A stretch of 64,000 bases of DNA from Calycina herbarum (Eukaryota > Ascomycota > Leotiomycetes > Helotiales > Pezizellaceae), in NCBI GenBank assembly GCA_001414485.1, contig LLEY01000113.1:140314-204313 (forward strand), read 5' to 3'. Below the pieces are notes generated by a model. It had not been told where the DNA came from. It searched no databases and saw only the letters and a list, made by a program, of their open reading frames with translations. The position numbers and the translations under genes are program-made. This document shows positions 10,821-20,889 of the stretch, one piece after another; position 1 is the stretch's first letter; each line of letters starts with the position of its first letter.

Positions 10821-11933
10821 AGGAGATTCAATTTTTATTCCTCGTGTAGAGAAGTGTGATGGGCTCGGTGTGAAACAGTGATCCTAGCAAGAGGTCCAGC
10901 CATCCTTTCAGCTAACACTTAATTAAAGAAATTATTCCAAAGGACAATAATATTGAAATACAACTATACCACTTACATTGATCACTTGCTTTGCGCAAGA
11001 ATCCGTGCCGTTTATCATTGACATACTTCCAAATACTTAAGCAAAATATCCGAGTTACATCAGAAAATGTTATTTGGTAGATACTATTTCGGTGTAGGCT
11101 GAATAATGACAGGGGTTCATACACCATAAGCAACACTTACTGAATAAAGATGTACCAATATATCTGGGAGAGTTTACTTGATTGGATGTCGAAGTTCACT
11201 GAACATGTGACTTTTTCGTTTTTTAAGTAGTAGAACTACTTAAAAAGTGGTGCGATGTACAACAAAACGGTTCTAGACAAGGTCACATGTTCCAGCAATT
11301 CGGTACGAGATTCATACATTCTTTATTTATCTGGAAATTTGCTAGATAACTGTTTCCTCCTATAATTTTGTTATTGGGGTGTACGCTGAACGGTGACATG
11401 ATCTCGCAAGCTCTTATTCGTTAAGTCATTCATGTTTATGTCTAAAGCTACGGTCTGTTGATGAGTACTAGAGGAAATAGCAGCTATTGTTGAACCATAA
11501 GAATATGTGACCAAAGCCACGCTTGATTAAGAGTGGTTTGGCCCATTCGCGTGGCAAGGGTTCGCAACAACCGCGAATTGATTCAACACCTCGACATATA
11601 TATCTAATCGCGATGGAAGTTTGGTTTGAAGCCCTTGGACGTTATCCAGAAGCTCTTATAAGAATCAGTTGAGAACATGATAAACAAACTTGTCACATAA
11701 TTTTCAAGTGTTGAGCGACCGTTTTTTGATTCACGAGACCTGAATTATTGAGATCTCCAGCTATAATCTATTCGGGGAGAAGAATCACACATCCGATATT
11801 CCTCTTAATCCGATGAACTCTGTGAAGGTGAATGATTTCTCGTGACTTGGATTTCTTGTATAAATTATTGAAGATTTTACACTCATTTACGGAGTGAATA
11901 CATTTTTTCCATCGATTTTTGGCCTACTTAAGC
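10821..11933. other. Intergenic region
   Basis: This AT-rich stretch has no supported gene. It contains a nested inverted repeat at 11201-11292. Confidence 0.5.
11201..11292. repeat. Nested inverted repeat (possible small MITE)
   Basis: Outer 11-base arms GAACATGTGAC (11201-11211) and its exact complement (11282-11292) enclose an inner hairpin. The inner hairpin has 12-bp arms at 11220-11231 and 11235-11246 and a 3-base loop. No clear target duplication is visible, so it may be a degenerate MITE or a regulatory palindrome. Confidence 0.5.
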
Positions 11934-13073
11934 ATGGCTTCGTTTACTCAATCTCTAAGACAACTTTTGGAATCCCTTCCACAGCCAAACTCAAATCGAC
12001 TGATCACGATGGCAGTCAGCGACTACGCCTTCGCTCCACCATCTGCCCCGAGGCAAGACTCCGAGGATGCCATTCCTTGGGATGACTCGGTTGCACGTAT
12101 GAAGATTGGTATTGCACAACTTCAACTCCAAAGCATTGCAGAACTGGCACATTACGTCTATCGAAACAGTCTTTTGACGAAAGGATATGAAATAGAACTT
12201 CGCGACCTCGCTTGGCAGCTCGCTATGCAGGCAAAGCGACTTAGCAAACTAGGAACAATTTTAAAACAACAAGATGAAGCTACTGAGCTGATCCAACCAA
12301 TCCCGGAGACCGATCGTGCCGCTAAAGTTTACGACGACATGGTTGTGGCTTCAACATATTATACAACACTAGAAACTCTCTTCTTAGAGTGCACCGGAGA
12401 ACCATTGCCCAAAGTCAGACCAGGCATCGACGAGTGGGATCGCTTACCAGAAACCGAAAAAACCAAGAAGGATTTCAAAGATTGTAAGGCAAGATGCACT
12501 TCACGCCAGAATCGTATCGCAGCTCTCCAGTCATACATCGAAGCCCAAAGTACAATCACGAAAACAGACGTCCGCGAAACCCATCGTTGCACTTGGCCGG
12601 GCCTCCTGTTCAACATAAAGTTTGCCGGAGCGCGTCGACAAACCATTCCCACCCCGTCCCCTGAATCTTTGGCCAAAATCTACGCCACCTTGACGGAATC
12701 TATGAAAGCCGAATTTGAGAGAGCTATTCTGCACCGTGCGCCTCCAAGAAGTACGGATTACACCTCGGAGCAAACGCAGCTCTTTTTCATACACCGCAAG
12801 GACTACTATGCCTTTATCGGACTATGGTTGGTAGAGCACAACTCGGGTTTGGAAAAGCCAGAGGGTTTTGAGGAGTTCAAGAAAGCTGTTGCTGGTAATT
12901 GGAAGCAGTACACTGAGAACAGTGAGAATACGCCTACTAGCGAAAGTAGTAAGTGAAGTCTACTTTTACCTTTCTATCGTGTTCAAGACCTGGAAGAGGT
13001 ATGCTAATGAAAAGCAGTGGAATCAGTCAAGCCCGATGATGCGGATGCAGAAAGTCAAGTCAAGCATGATTGA
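11934..13073 (+). CDS. Hypothetical helical protein, two exons
   Basis: This gene is not recognised. My model joins 11934-12948 and 13018-13073, giving 356 residues. The intron has a strong GTAAGT donor, a GCTAAT branch site and a CAG acceptor, and splicing adds a short acidic tail that ends at 13073. If the intron is retained, translation stops at 12956 with a 340-residue product. The protein is largely helical, with a basic QAKRLSK stretch and a repeated K-K-D-F-K-D segment. Translation could also begin at the in-frame ATG at 12009. Its layout (long helices followed by a short LLFN-type hydrophobic motif) faintly resembles the protein at 16086. Function is unknown. Confidence 0.65.
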
Positions 13074-13500
13074 TTCTCGTGCTCCCGGCTGTGCTATCCT
13101 ACCCCTCTTTTCCCCTTCTTAGGCGAGTTTTCGCATAATTAATAAATTACATTTTTACACAAAATACAGGTGATTGTAACTGTTCATGATCTATAGTAAG
13201 CCGCTGGAGAATATATGTTCAAAGTTGTGAAAGCTATGTTAGGTGGACTTTTGACAAATTGTACAGAAAATGTGAGAGGGATAGGAAAGTTGTGTATATG
13301 GTAGGTTGTTTGCAATTTAAAATTGATCATTTGATAAAATAGGAGGATTCAGCTGGCCCAAAGAATCGCTTTTGCGTTTCATCAACGTGAATTCCAACCA
13401 TGCTGATCCAACATGGCTTTACCACGCAAGCGAACCCCTATGCCTCTTCAATCCCATAATCCCACACATGCTAAACCAACAAGCCCATCCCTGGCAGAGC
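13074..13500. other. Intergenic region between convergent genes
   Basis: AT-rich 3' flanks with no gene seen. Confidence 0.5.
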
Positions 13501-14608
13501 TCACATAATTAAGCAGGCATCACTAGAAAAATTATGTGAACAAAGTGCGTTGACCAGGGATTTATCGAATGGCTCGGGACGATTCTCAACCGCTTTCATT
13601 CGGCTCAAAATCTCAAGCTCTTTCTCATGATCTGGGTGATCTTTTCCAACGCAGTAACGGTCAACATCCAGCTCTTTCTCTGCGAATAAGACCGCCAGCC
13701 TTTTCTTGTTTAACTTCACGCAGTATCAAGCCGCATCATGATAACTAGATGAGCGTAAGAATATTGCCGTTTGAAGCAACCTAGGTTATAAACTGACGAT
13801 ATCCCAAGATCACGGTTTAGCAAGCCTTCCGATTGTTGAATAGCTGCGATTCTCTGGGCCGCTTTCAGGGCTTTCCCCCATGATTCCTCTTTACCAAAAC
13901 GGGAATTCATTGCCAGCCGTTGATCAAGGTTGACAAGCTCGGCTCTCTTCAGCTCTCTATTGTTGCCCTGTGGAGTGTCTTCGCAGGCAGGGCATACGCA
14001 CAGAAAGCCCCATTTCTTCAATTCGCCTTGACGCTGGCTTCGAGTACGATTGGTGCCATTATTGTACATAACAAAGAGCTCCTCGTCGACCTGGAGATCG
14101 CGTACTGCATGGAAGGTTCCTTTCTCCAGGTTCGTATTGTAGGCAAAGTGTATATTTGAAATACACGAGTGATTGATGCGAGAGCTAAGCAAAAAGACTG
14201 CGGAATTAAACGCATTCGCTGCACTGATTGAAAGAACTTCTCGATGCAATTTTGGAATATTTTCCCAAGGCTTCCCCACCTCACGCTCCGTTGCCCTTTT
14301 AAAGTCGTCGCACGCATATGCGTACAGTCCCAAGTATGACTCCTGTTGCAGAGACGTAAGGCTTTCAAACTCTTGCACAGTATAATTTGCCTCAAAGTCT
14401 TCACGTGCGACTCAGAGAAGTGCAGATTCCGCAATGACACGAGTGCCACGAGGGATAAGAGCTTTCGCAAAGATGCCGAGACCCTTTCCTACTGCTTCTC
14501 TGACCTCGATGAGATGACGAGCATCTGCGAAAGATTTTAGTGAGAGTTGCTTCAAACGCCTGAAGAATTGGAGGTTATACCACCAGTTGCCTCTGGCTCT
14601 TTTGTCAT
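13501..14608 (-). pseudogene. SET-domain (SMYD-like) gene with a stop codon and a frameshift
   Basis: Read leftwards, exon 1 starts at 14608. A 56-nt GT-AG intron precedes the N-SET segment with GKGLGIFAKALIPRGTR. The frame then hits a TGA at 14412-14414, and the same frame continues with recognisable SET sequence: SSRINHSC (the NHSC motif), EELFVMYN and the cysteine-rich post-SET WGFLCVCPAC. Near 13716-13730 the frame is lost; a +1 shift recovers KRLAVLFAEKELDVDRYC down to the stop at 13501. No GT-AG intron that I could find removes the TGA or repairs the shift. Intact relatives are fungal SET proteins of lysine-methyltransferase type. The simplest reading is a decayed gene; a sequencing error at either site is possible but two are less likely. 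The hAT insertion begins only about 195 bp upstream of its start. Confidence 0.65.
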
Positions 14609-14802
14609 GATTTTGAAGGACGCGGGTTATTGACTTGATTCACAAGACCAGAATATCCAGGTGGAGTCCTTCTCATCGACCTTTATATGAATGATAAAGA
14701 AGTTAGTGCAACTTGCAGTGTTTGAATTTGGACGGAGGGTGACGTTCAGTATGTAGCAAACGGCTAATGCAACTACCTTATAAAACAGCACCGAGCCAAC
14801 CA

Positions 14803-15646
14803 CAGTGTGAGCAAGGAATACTCAGGTACTCAAGTAGTACTCTGAGTAGTGTGAGTAGAGTAGAGTAGAGTAGTACTTAAATCTCGGCTGAGTAGAGTAG
14901 AGTAGTTACTTATGACTACTCAAGTAGTACTCTGAGTAGTATACTATAAATAGAAATAAATAACTAAAGTACAAAGTAGTTATCCTTAAAGTCTATATCT
15001 TCATCCTTCTCCTCTTTCTTCTTTCTTTCTTCTTCAGTCTCTTCTTCTAGATAAAGGCCCTAGCTTTTCAGACTAATTATAGCCTTATTAGTAGGTAGAT
15101 TAGTATTTAGAAGTGTTCTTTTTAAGCTAGATAAATATTAGTATATATATATATATTATTAGATATTTAAGAAGGATTATTTACAACTTATATTCCTTCT
15201 CTAAATATTTCTTTATATCTATTATAAATCTAGAAGAAACTAAGAAGACTCTCCTTTTTTACTCTAGGATTTAAGATTAAAGCTATATATAAAGCTCTAT
15301 TCTTAGATTCTAGAACTCTGCTCTTAGGATAGTACTTTCTTAGCTTAGCTATACCTTTATTAAGAGCGTCTGTAAAGATATTTTATCCCCTTTAAGAGTT
15401 AGTTATATATATATAAGTAAGAAGTAAGAAAGAGAGTAGAAAAGAGATCTCGCTTAAGCTCTTAATAGTCCGGTAAAACCTACTCCGACGCTACTCCGAG
15501 CCTCGGTCCGGCCCGGCCCGATACAGCCCGAATACTCTGAGTACTACTCTGAGTTACTCAGAGTACTATGAGTAGTACTTAAAATCGGTTGAGTAGAGTA
15601 GAGTAGTGGTCACTACTCTACTCTACTCTACTCATTTCTCACACTG
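14803..15646. mobile_element. Non-autonomous hAT transposon with 8-bp target duplication
   Basis: The element is 844 bp and starts with CAGTGTGAG, ending in the exact complement CTCACACTG. It is flanked by a perfect 8-base direct repeat GCCAACCA at 14795-14802 and 15647-15654, the target duplication size of hAT elements. Both ends carry subterminal arrays of AGTAGAGTAG-like units, typical transposase-binding clusters. The interior is AT-rich. On the minus strand around 14990-15090 it still encodes a hAT-like C-terminal tail (AIISLKS, a stop where Trp is expected, then a Glu/Lys-rich end closing FKDNYFVL). It is therefore a deletion derivative of an autonomous hAT rather than a random MITE. 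Confidence 0.9.
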
Positions 15647-16085
15647 GCCAACCAAAATAAATCCTCTGTGGTTACACTACATACATTGTCACGGGACTCC
15701 TTTGGTTTGAGAAAAGGCTCAAGCTCAAAAGAGACCGATTTATAATGATTCTTGGGAAATTTAGCGACGAATTCCTGAGACTCAAAGCATGTCCTTATCT
15801 TCGAATAACTCACTATGTCTTGGACATATCCTTTGTTGTGGAAAGAATGCTCTTGTTTCAATTCTGCGACGAGATGACACTTCTGATTCACTCGAACTTG
15901 GGTTCTCGAGCAAGAACAAGAAAGCTAGTGTTTTTGCTGGAATGAACAGCCTTCACGACTCTTGATGAAGGTAAGAAATAAAGTGTACTTCTTTCCCAAA
16001 TACAACACGCAAACAAAACCACAACACATTAAAACTACACTGCCCCTCACTAAGCCGCCTAGAGAGAAACTCCCCAACAGAGACC

Positions 16086-17252
16086 ATGACAGGGCCCATA
16101 TTGACACCGAGGCTGTGGGACGAAACAACCGCTGGTCTAGCATCCACCATCCGAACCATCGAGCTCACCGAAAAACTCGCGATCATCGAGACTATACTTC
16201 AACTCAACTTACACGACTCATGGGACCGCACTCACAAGACCTTACTACTCGAAGCATGCAGCCAAGCTTACCGAACTGAAAGAACTTTCGTTGAAGTCAT
16301 CGCCAACACTCACCGTGGCATCCAAAACGGCACCGAAACCCAGGAAAACCTAGAGAGCTGGACAAAAAGCCTAGTTAAAGCAGAAAAAACATCCAAGAAG
16401 GCAGAAGCTGAGATTGAGCCTCTCCGAGCAAACTTGTGGGATGTAATCTTTGATGAGAAGAGGGCGATTGCTACTTTGGGAGAACGGGGATGGAGTGAAC
16501 CCCAAAAACAGATCATTCAAAGACGACGGGATGAATTTCAACGCGCTTGTCGACGAATCGAGAATCTTCGCGAGGAAATCAAAGCTGTCATAACCGAAGA
16601 AAAGATACTGGCTGTCTATCGTGGAGAATCATTACTCGTCGCTTTCAACGCTCCAAGAAGCAGCTTTTTCCCCGAGGAGAGCAAATACGACCCCGGAACC
16701 CAATCTAGCTCAGATGCCATACGTGAGAAACTCAAGGAGGATCGCCTGAGAGCCGCTATCAACGGTACGTCTCCTCTCAACTTAGCGCACCTCACACCAG
16801 AGCAAAAGAGAAAGTACGAGAACCTCCAAGAACGACGGCTGATGGTACAGCGAAGAGTGGAAGAACGTATGGAACGTTATTCGAAGTTCTACCCCTCCAA
16901 CGAACTGCAAATCCCGTTTGAATTGTCTGACTCGGAGGATGAGAACGTTTTTGCTTACTCGAGCAGCAAACGAAGAAGAGTCAACAATGTCTCAATCTAT
17001 GAAAAGCTGAAAAAGCACTTTGAAGGCGCCTGTAAACCAATTGTGTACACCGGGTACACTGCGGAAAGAGCCAGGACTTTTGAAGGATATGATGTCAGTC
17101 CAACAGGTGTGAACAGTCTGAGTGGTCGTCTCGGTGTGGGAGAAAGATTGGAAGTGAAAGCGTGTGTGAAAGGCAGAAAAGAGCAGAGAGAGATGACGCG
17201 CGAAAAAGAGGAGGAAAGAATGGCAAATGAAGATGGTTTGAAGCATAAGTAA
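16086..17252 (+). CDS. Hypothetical coiled-coil protein
   Basis: This is a single-exon 388-residue protein with no family that I recognise. It is strongly helical and charged, with Lys/Glu/Arg-rich coiled-coil stretches at about residues 90-125, 140-175 and 240-270. A basic KRRRV motif near residue 300 could be a nuclear signal and follows an acidic DSEDE patch. The C-terminus is again Lys/Glu-rich. The ATG at 16086 is the first in frame. It is transcribed away from the hAT element. Codon use looks normal, unlike the AT-rich transposon next to it. A role in chromatin or nuclear structure would be a guess. Confidence 0.65.
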   Translation: MTGPILTPRLWDETTAGLASTIRTIELTEKLAIIETILQLNLHDSWDRTHKTLLLEACSQAYRTERTFVEVIANTHRGIQNGTETQENLESWTKSLVKAEKTSKKAEAEIEPLRANLWDVIFDEKRAIATLGERGWSEPQKQIIQRRRDEFQRACRRIENLREEIKAVITEEKILAVYRGESLLVAFNAPRSSFFPEESKYDPGTQSSSDAIREKLKEDRLRAAINGTSPLNLAHLTPEQKRKYENLQERRLMVQRRVEERMERYSKFYPSNELQIPFELSDSEDENVFAYSSSKRRRVNNVSIYEKLKKHFEGACKPIVYTGYTAERARTFEGYDVSPTGVNSLSGRLGVGERLEVKACVKGRKEQREMTREKEEERMANEDGLKHK

Positions 17253-17741
17253 ATGCAGCCACTTCAAATTCATCAAGGCATTGTTGGTATTGATATCGAC
17301 GTGTAAAAATCACTTCGCTTCTGGGAGCTTTCTTTAGAACCATAGGCAGCTTGTGTGGGAAAAAACACCATTAGAGCAATTATTCAACTCCCGAAAAGGG
17401 CAATGGATGAGTGAAAAGTTCAACCGCGTCGTCGAATAATGCCTTGTGAAAGTGAAATCTGTTCAAGCATATATCCGTCGGGTGCTAACAGCCTCAAAAC
17501 ACGTGATTAGTCTCAAACCAGTAGGAGCTCAAGTCAAATATGTCGGGGTAAGAAACAAAAGAAGATAAAACGAACTCCGAGACATTGCTTCTTTACCGAA
17601 TAGGTGTATTCAAAATCACTTACCTTCTCTAGATTTCATCTCCTTTCCAACTCACTCCCGTCATTAAACCAGGAGACACCCTGTCACCGTTTTACGACTC
17701 TCTTCGCTTTTCGCTTCTAAACGCAATCTCAATTTTAAGCC
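17253..17741. other. Intergenic region
   Basis: No gene is seen. The last 150 bases are CT-rich, consistent with a promoter and leader for the small gene at 17742. Confidence 0.45.
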
Positions 17742-18134
17742 ATGAAGCTATCAACTCCCGACCTACTCTTCATCTCACTATCATACCTATTCTTCCTCCT
17801 CCTACGCAGGAGACTGACAACAGCCCTAAACTCAGATTTACTTGCCATCAGCATAATCAATATGCTCATGCTCGGGTATGCCGCTGTTCTCTTTTATAGC
17901 ATCTGCTTAGCGGCTACGATCCCACTAGCCTGCATCTTGCTGTTGCTCAAATACGCCGTGGATTTTTGTCGAAGTGTAATAACCACCACAACCACATCCG
18001 TGATAACGAGCAAGTCAAATGGTAGGTATGCTGCTGAGATTATTTCTACCACGGTTGTGAAGGAGGAGTCGATATGGGAGGTGAGAGTGCGTGGTAATTT
18101 CAGAACTTCTGGTCCTTGGAGCATGGGGTACTAA
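17742..18134 (+). CDS. Small predicted membrane protein
   Basis: A 130-residue frame. Two hydrophobic segments are visible: residues about 7-22 (LLFISLSYLFFLLL), followed by a basic RRRL, and about 34-72 (long enough to cross the membrane twice). A polar Thr/Ser-rich tail follows. The tripartite hydrophobic pattern and the CT-rich upstream region support a real gene. No family is recognised, so this is a moderate-confidence call. Confidence 0.45.
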   Translation: MKLSTPDLLFISLSYLFFLLLRRRLTTALNSDLLAISIINMLMLGYAAVLFYSICLAATIPLACILLLLKYAVDFCRSVITTTTTSVITSKSNGRYAAEIISTTVVKEESIWEVRVRGNFRTSGPWSMGY

Positions 18135-18560
18135 GAACATCCCGGCTGGGGCAAGTAAGAATTCGACAGCCAAACAGCGTGAAATAGAAACTACAATCTT
18201 AACTCAATAACGAGACGAATCGCGCAAGAGTAAACATGAACAACAAATCAAGAATCGTAACCAAAAGATGAAATGCACTCTCGTGAGAAACCAGACATTG
18301 AATTCCTATGCGTAATGTGCATACTTTCAAACGCTACCCAAGTGACGCCCCAAATAGTCCCACCCTGGCAAATAATAAGACCAGAGTACTTCGAGGAACG
18401 TCACAACTCCCTAGAATATAAAAAACAGACTTGGTTTTCAAGCCACCCACACGCCGCAGAACGCCATGAATACCCATCCACCCCCTATCCACAAATTCGT
18501 CAAAGGAACGCCCATAATTACATTCAAGCAAGTTGATCAGACAAAACGTGGTCAGCTCGG
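18135..18560. other. Intergenic region between convergent genes
   Basis: No supported gene; only short chance frames. Confidence 0.45.
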
Positions 18561-20248
18561 TCATTCCCCTTTGTGTTTTATCCTTCGTCCTCGATTACTC
18601 TGACCCTCACCAGTAGCTTGACGACTCATGGGAACACCTCCAAGATCGCTTGCTGCTTGGCTGAGCTGTTTCTCCATCATCTCGCCACCCATACGATCGT
18701 CGTCATCCCGTTCGTTGCTTGTTCTTATATATCGGTGTTTATCATCGGCTTTGACGTAATACTGGAATAGACGAGGAACTGCAACGTTTTCCAGTAATGT
18801 CCTTCCGCCATTGTCAACATCGAGGTTCTTTCCATAGCCCTCCTTGTCATTATAAGACCGTGCGCGCCGGATTAAATCTAGCTCCGCAGCCGCATCCTCG
18901 GCTCCAAGAGGGGCAGGTTGATTCGCAGCCTCGCCCTTCCCAATTGTTTTCTGGATTGCGAGAAGTGGAGGGAGTTTCGGAATCTGGCGTGTGAGAGATT
19001 GTAGATTTCCAGGGAAATTGATGTCGCTGAACGCATCAACACCCATGCCAGTGACGAAATTTGGAACTCCTCTAGTACTGCGAGTCGCATGCGAATATTG
19101 CCTTTCCATCAAGGCACCACCAGGCGGAGATTCAGCATCTTCGTTTTCGTGCTCGTTCGCAGCGATTGCCTTTTCATGTTCCGAGTTTGATTCAGACTTG
19201 CCATTGGGAGGAGATTCGCCTTCCTCTGAGAATGGTGGGTGGCGTTGCATATGAGAATGCGCCGCCAAAGCCGCAACGTTGTAGGTCATTCCCAATTCTT
19301 TCTCTGTGAAAAGCTTATCGACACTGTATAGGGGAGAATCGATTTGCGCAGTGTGCAAGGCATGTTTCTCCGCGAACCAAATTGGTGTGCTGTTCCCGTT
19401 ATCGACACGCTGTCTTGTAGGAGCCGGTGATTCGTCGCTATCCACAGGTTTACGCTTCCGCTTGTTTCCCTCTCCAAATGTGGGCATCTCCTCGGCATCA
19501 CGGCGGTGCCTCGTGGCACGCTTGTTGTGCATGCCTCCGGGGCTCGATGGGTTCGCAATTCCGTACTGGCTTGGATGTAACAGAAGCGCATTGCTTTCGC
19601 CAACTTCCAAAGTCTCCTTCTCTTTCGCAAGTCGAGCTTTCTTGTTTGTGACACTATTGATTAATCGATCGCGGAGGGTGGTGGATAAGGCTTTGTGTTC
19701 GGTGGCTGCGAGCTTGAGTCTATAGGCGTGAGCGGCTTCAAGTTCGCTCATCTTGACGTCGAAATCTCGCTGCTTGTGGTCAGTCATAGTTTTTCCAATA
19801 TCGAGTCGACCATGCATACCTTGTGCATAACCAAAGCAGTATCTCTCTCTTCTATAGCGTCATTGACCTCCTTTGCGAAGTCTGCGTATACCTTTCCGGC
19901 TCTTGGAGGGGCGTTAGGGCCAATGGACTTCATCATTGTCTTGCGGATATTATCTTGGACCAGCTCGTCGATTTCCATTGGGGAATTTCGCAGTTGTTCT
20001 TTGCCGTGAGCGTCGGCCTCCATGATGAGGTTCATGTCGATTTGAAGAGCCTGGAGCTGTTCCCGGTAGTGTACATCTCGATCGACAGAGAATTGGGCGG
20101 TGATATTTGCCAGACGTTCGGCTAGGAGAGTGCGCTTCTTGTCTCTTTTGGAGAGCTGCTGCTGAGGAGGGGAGTTGGACTGTTGTCGGTCGATTCTGTG
20201 GGATCCACCCATTATGGGGGATAGTTGAGGGGATTGACTCATTGCCAT
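18561..20248 (-). CDS. Sds3-like subunit of a Sin3/Rpd3-type deacetylase co-repressor
   Basis: Two exons: 19820-20248 and 18561-19772. They are separated by an intron of 47 nt (or 50 nt if the adjacent CAG acceptor is used), and the frame is kept either way. About 546 residues. The N-terminal half carries the helical block KRDKKRTLLAERLANITAQF, then HYREQLQALQIDM. After the splice comes a second helical block (MSELEAAHAYRLKLAATEH, then RLAKEKETLEVGESNALLL) leading into HPSQYGIANPSSPGG, which I recognise from fungal Sds3-like proteins (the Sds3/Dep1/BRMS1 family). These proteins scaffold Rpd3-type histone deacetylase complexes in the nucleus. A basic RKRKP stretch follows as a likely nuclear signal. 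The C-terminal 250 residues are low complexity. The family call is good but rests on recalled similarity. Confidence 0.75.
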
Positions 20249-20889
20249 GGTCGAAGCCTCTCTGTGATCGCTGGGGAGTATGAGCTACAAGTTCTGGCAG
20301 TTATAGAGAATCAAATCGGGAGTTGAAGGTGAGGAGGATTTTGTCGCAGTGTTTTGGGGGCCTTTGTCCTCTGTAGAATGGGACGTGGAACAGCTTGATT
20401 ATTGAAAATCAATATTCCTGAAAGAATAGGATAACGCTCGCAGGGTTTGAGGAGGAGGGCGGCATCGGCAGATAAGTAGACAAGTGTTGGAAATGTGAAG
20501 TTGGTGTAAATCCAGCTTGCAAGCGGCGTCACAAGGACCCGCTGGGATGTTCCGCAATGTTTTCCGCCGGCACAATCCTAGTCACGTGTACATACCACTG
20601 CCCCCAGTTTTCCCCGCAAATCACAGCTCAGGAAGATTATCACATTCAATCCTCGGCCTAGTTATCTGCATCTTCTCAAATTTATCGACAAAGAATTTTA
20701 AGGTTTATTTATATTGTGTTTGGTGTCTTACTATCAACAGCTATTGTCAGGTGGTCAAAGTCAAATGCTAATCTTTATCATCTCAAGTTCTTAGTTTATA
20801 TGCACCTGAAGCGGAAAGCATGATGATCGTCTAATAGTACAAAAGTCCGGCAAAAGTCCACTATTCAACAACTTTCTCGTCCCCCCAGT
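20249..20889. other. Intergenic region
   Basis: Promoter side of the Sds3-like gene and 3' flank of the HET gene. No gene is seen. Confidence 0.45.

Noticed and set aside
15628..15891. 87-residue minus-strand frame at the edge of the hAT element
   Set aside because: Its end runs into the transposon and target duplication, no family is recognised and there is no coding context.
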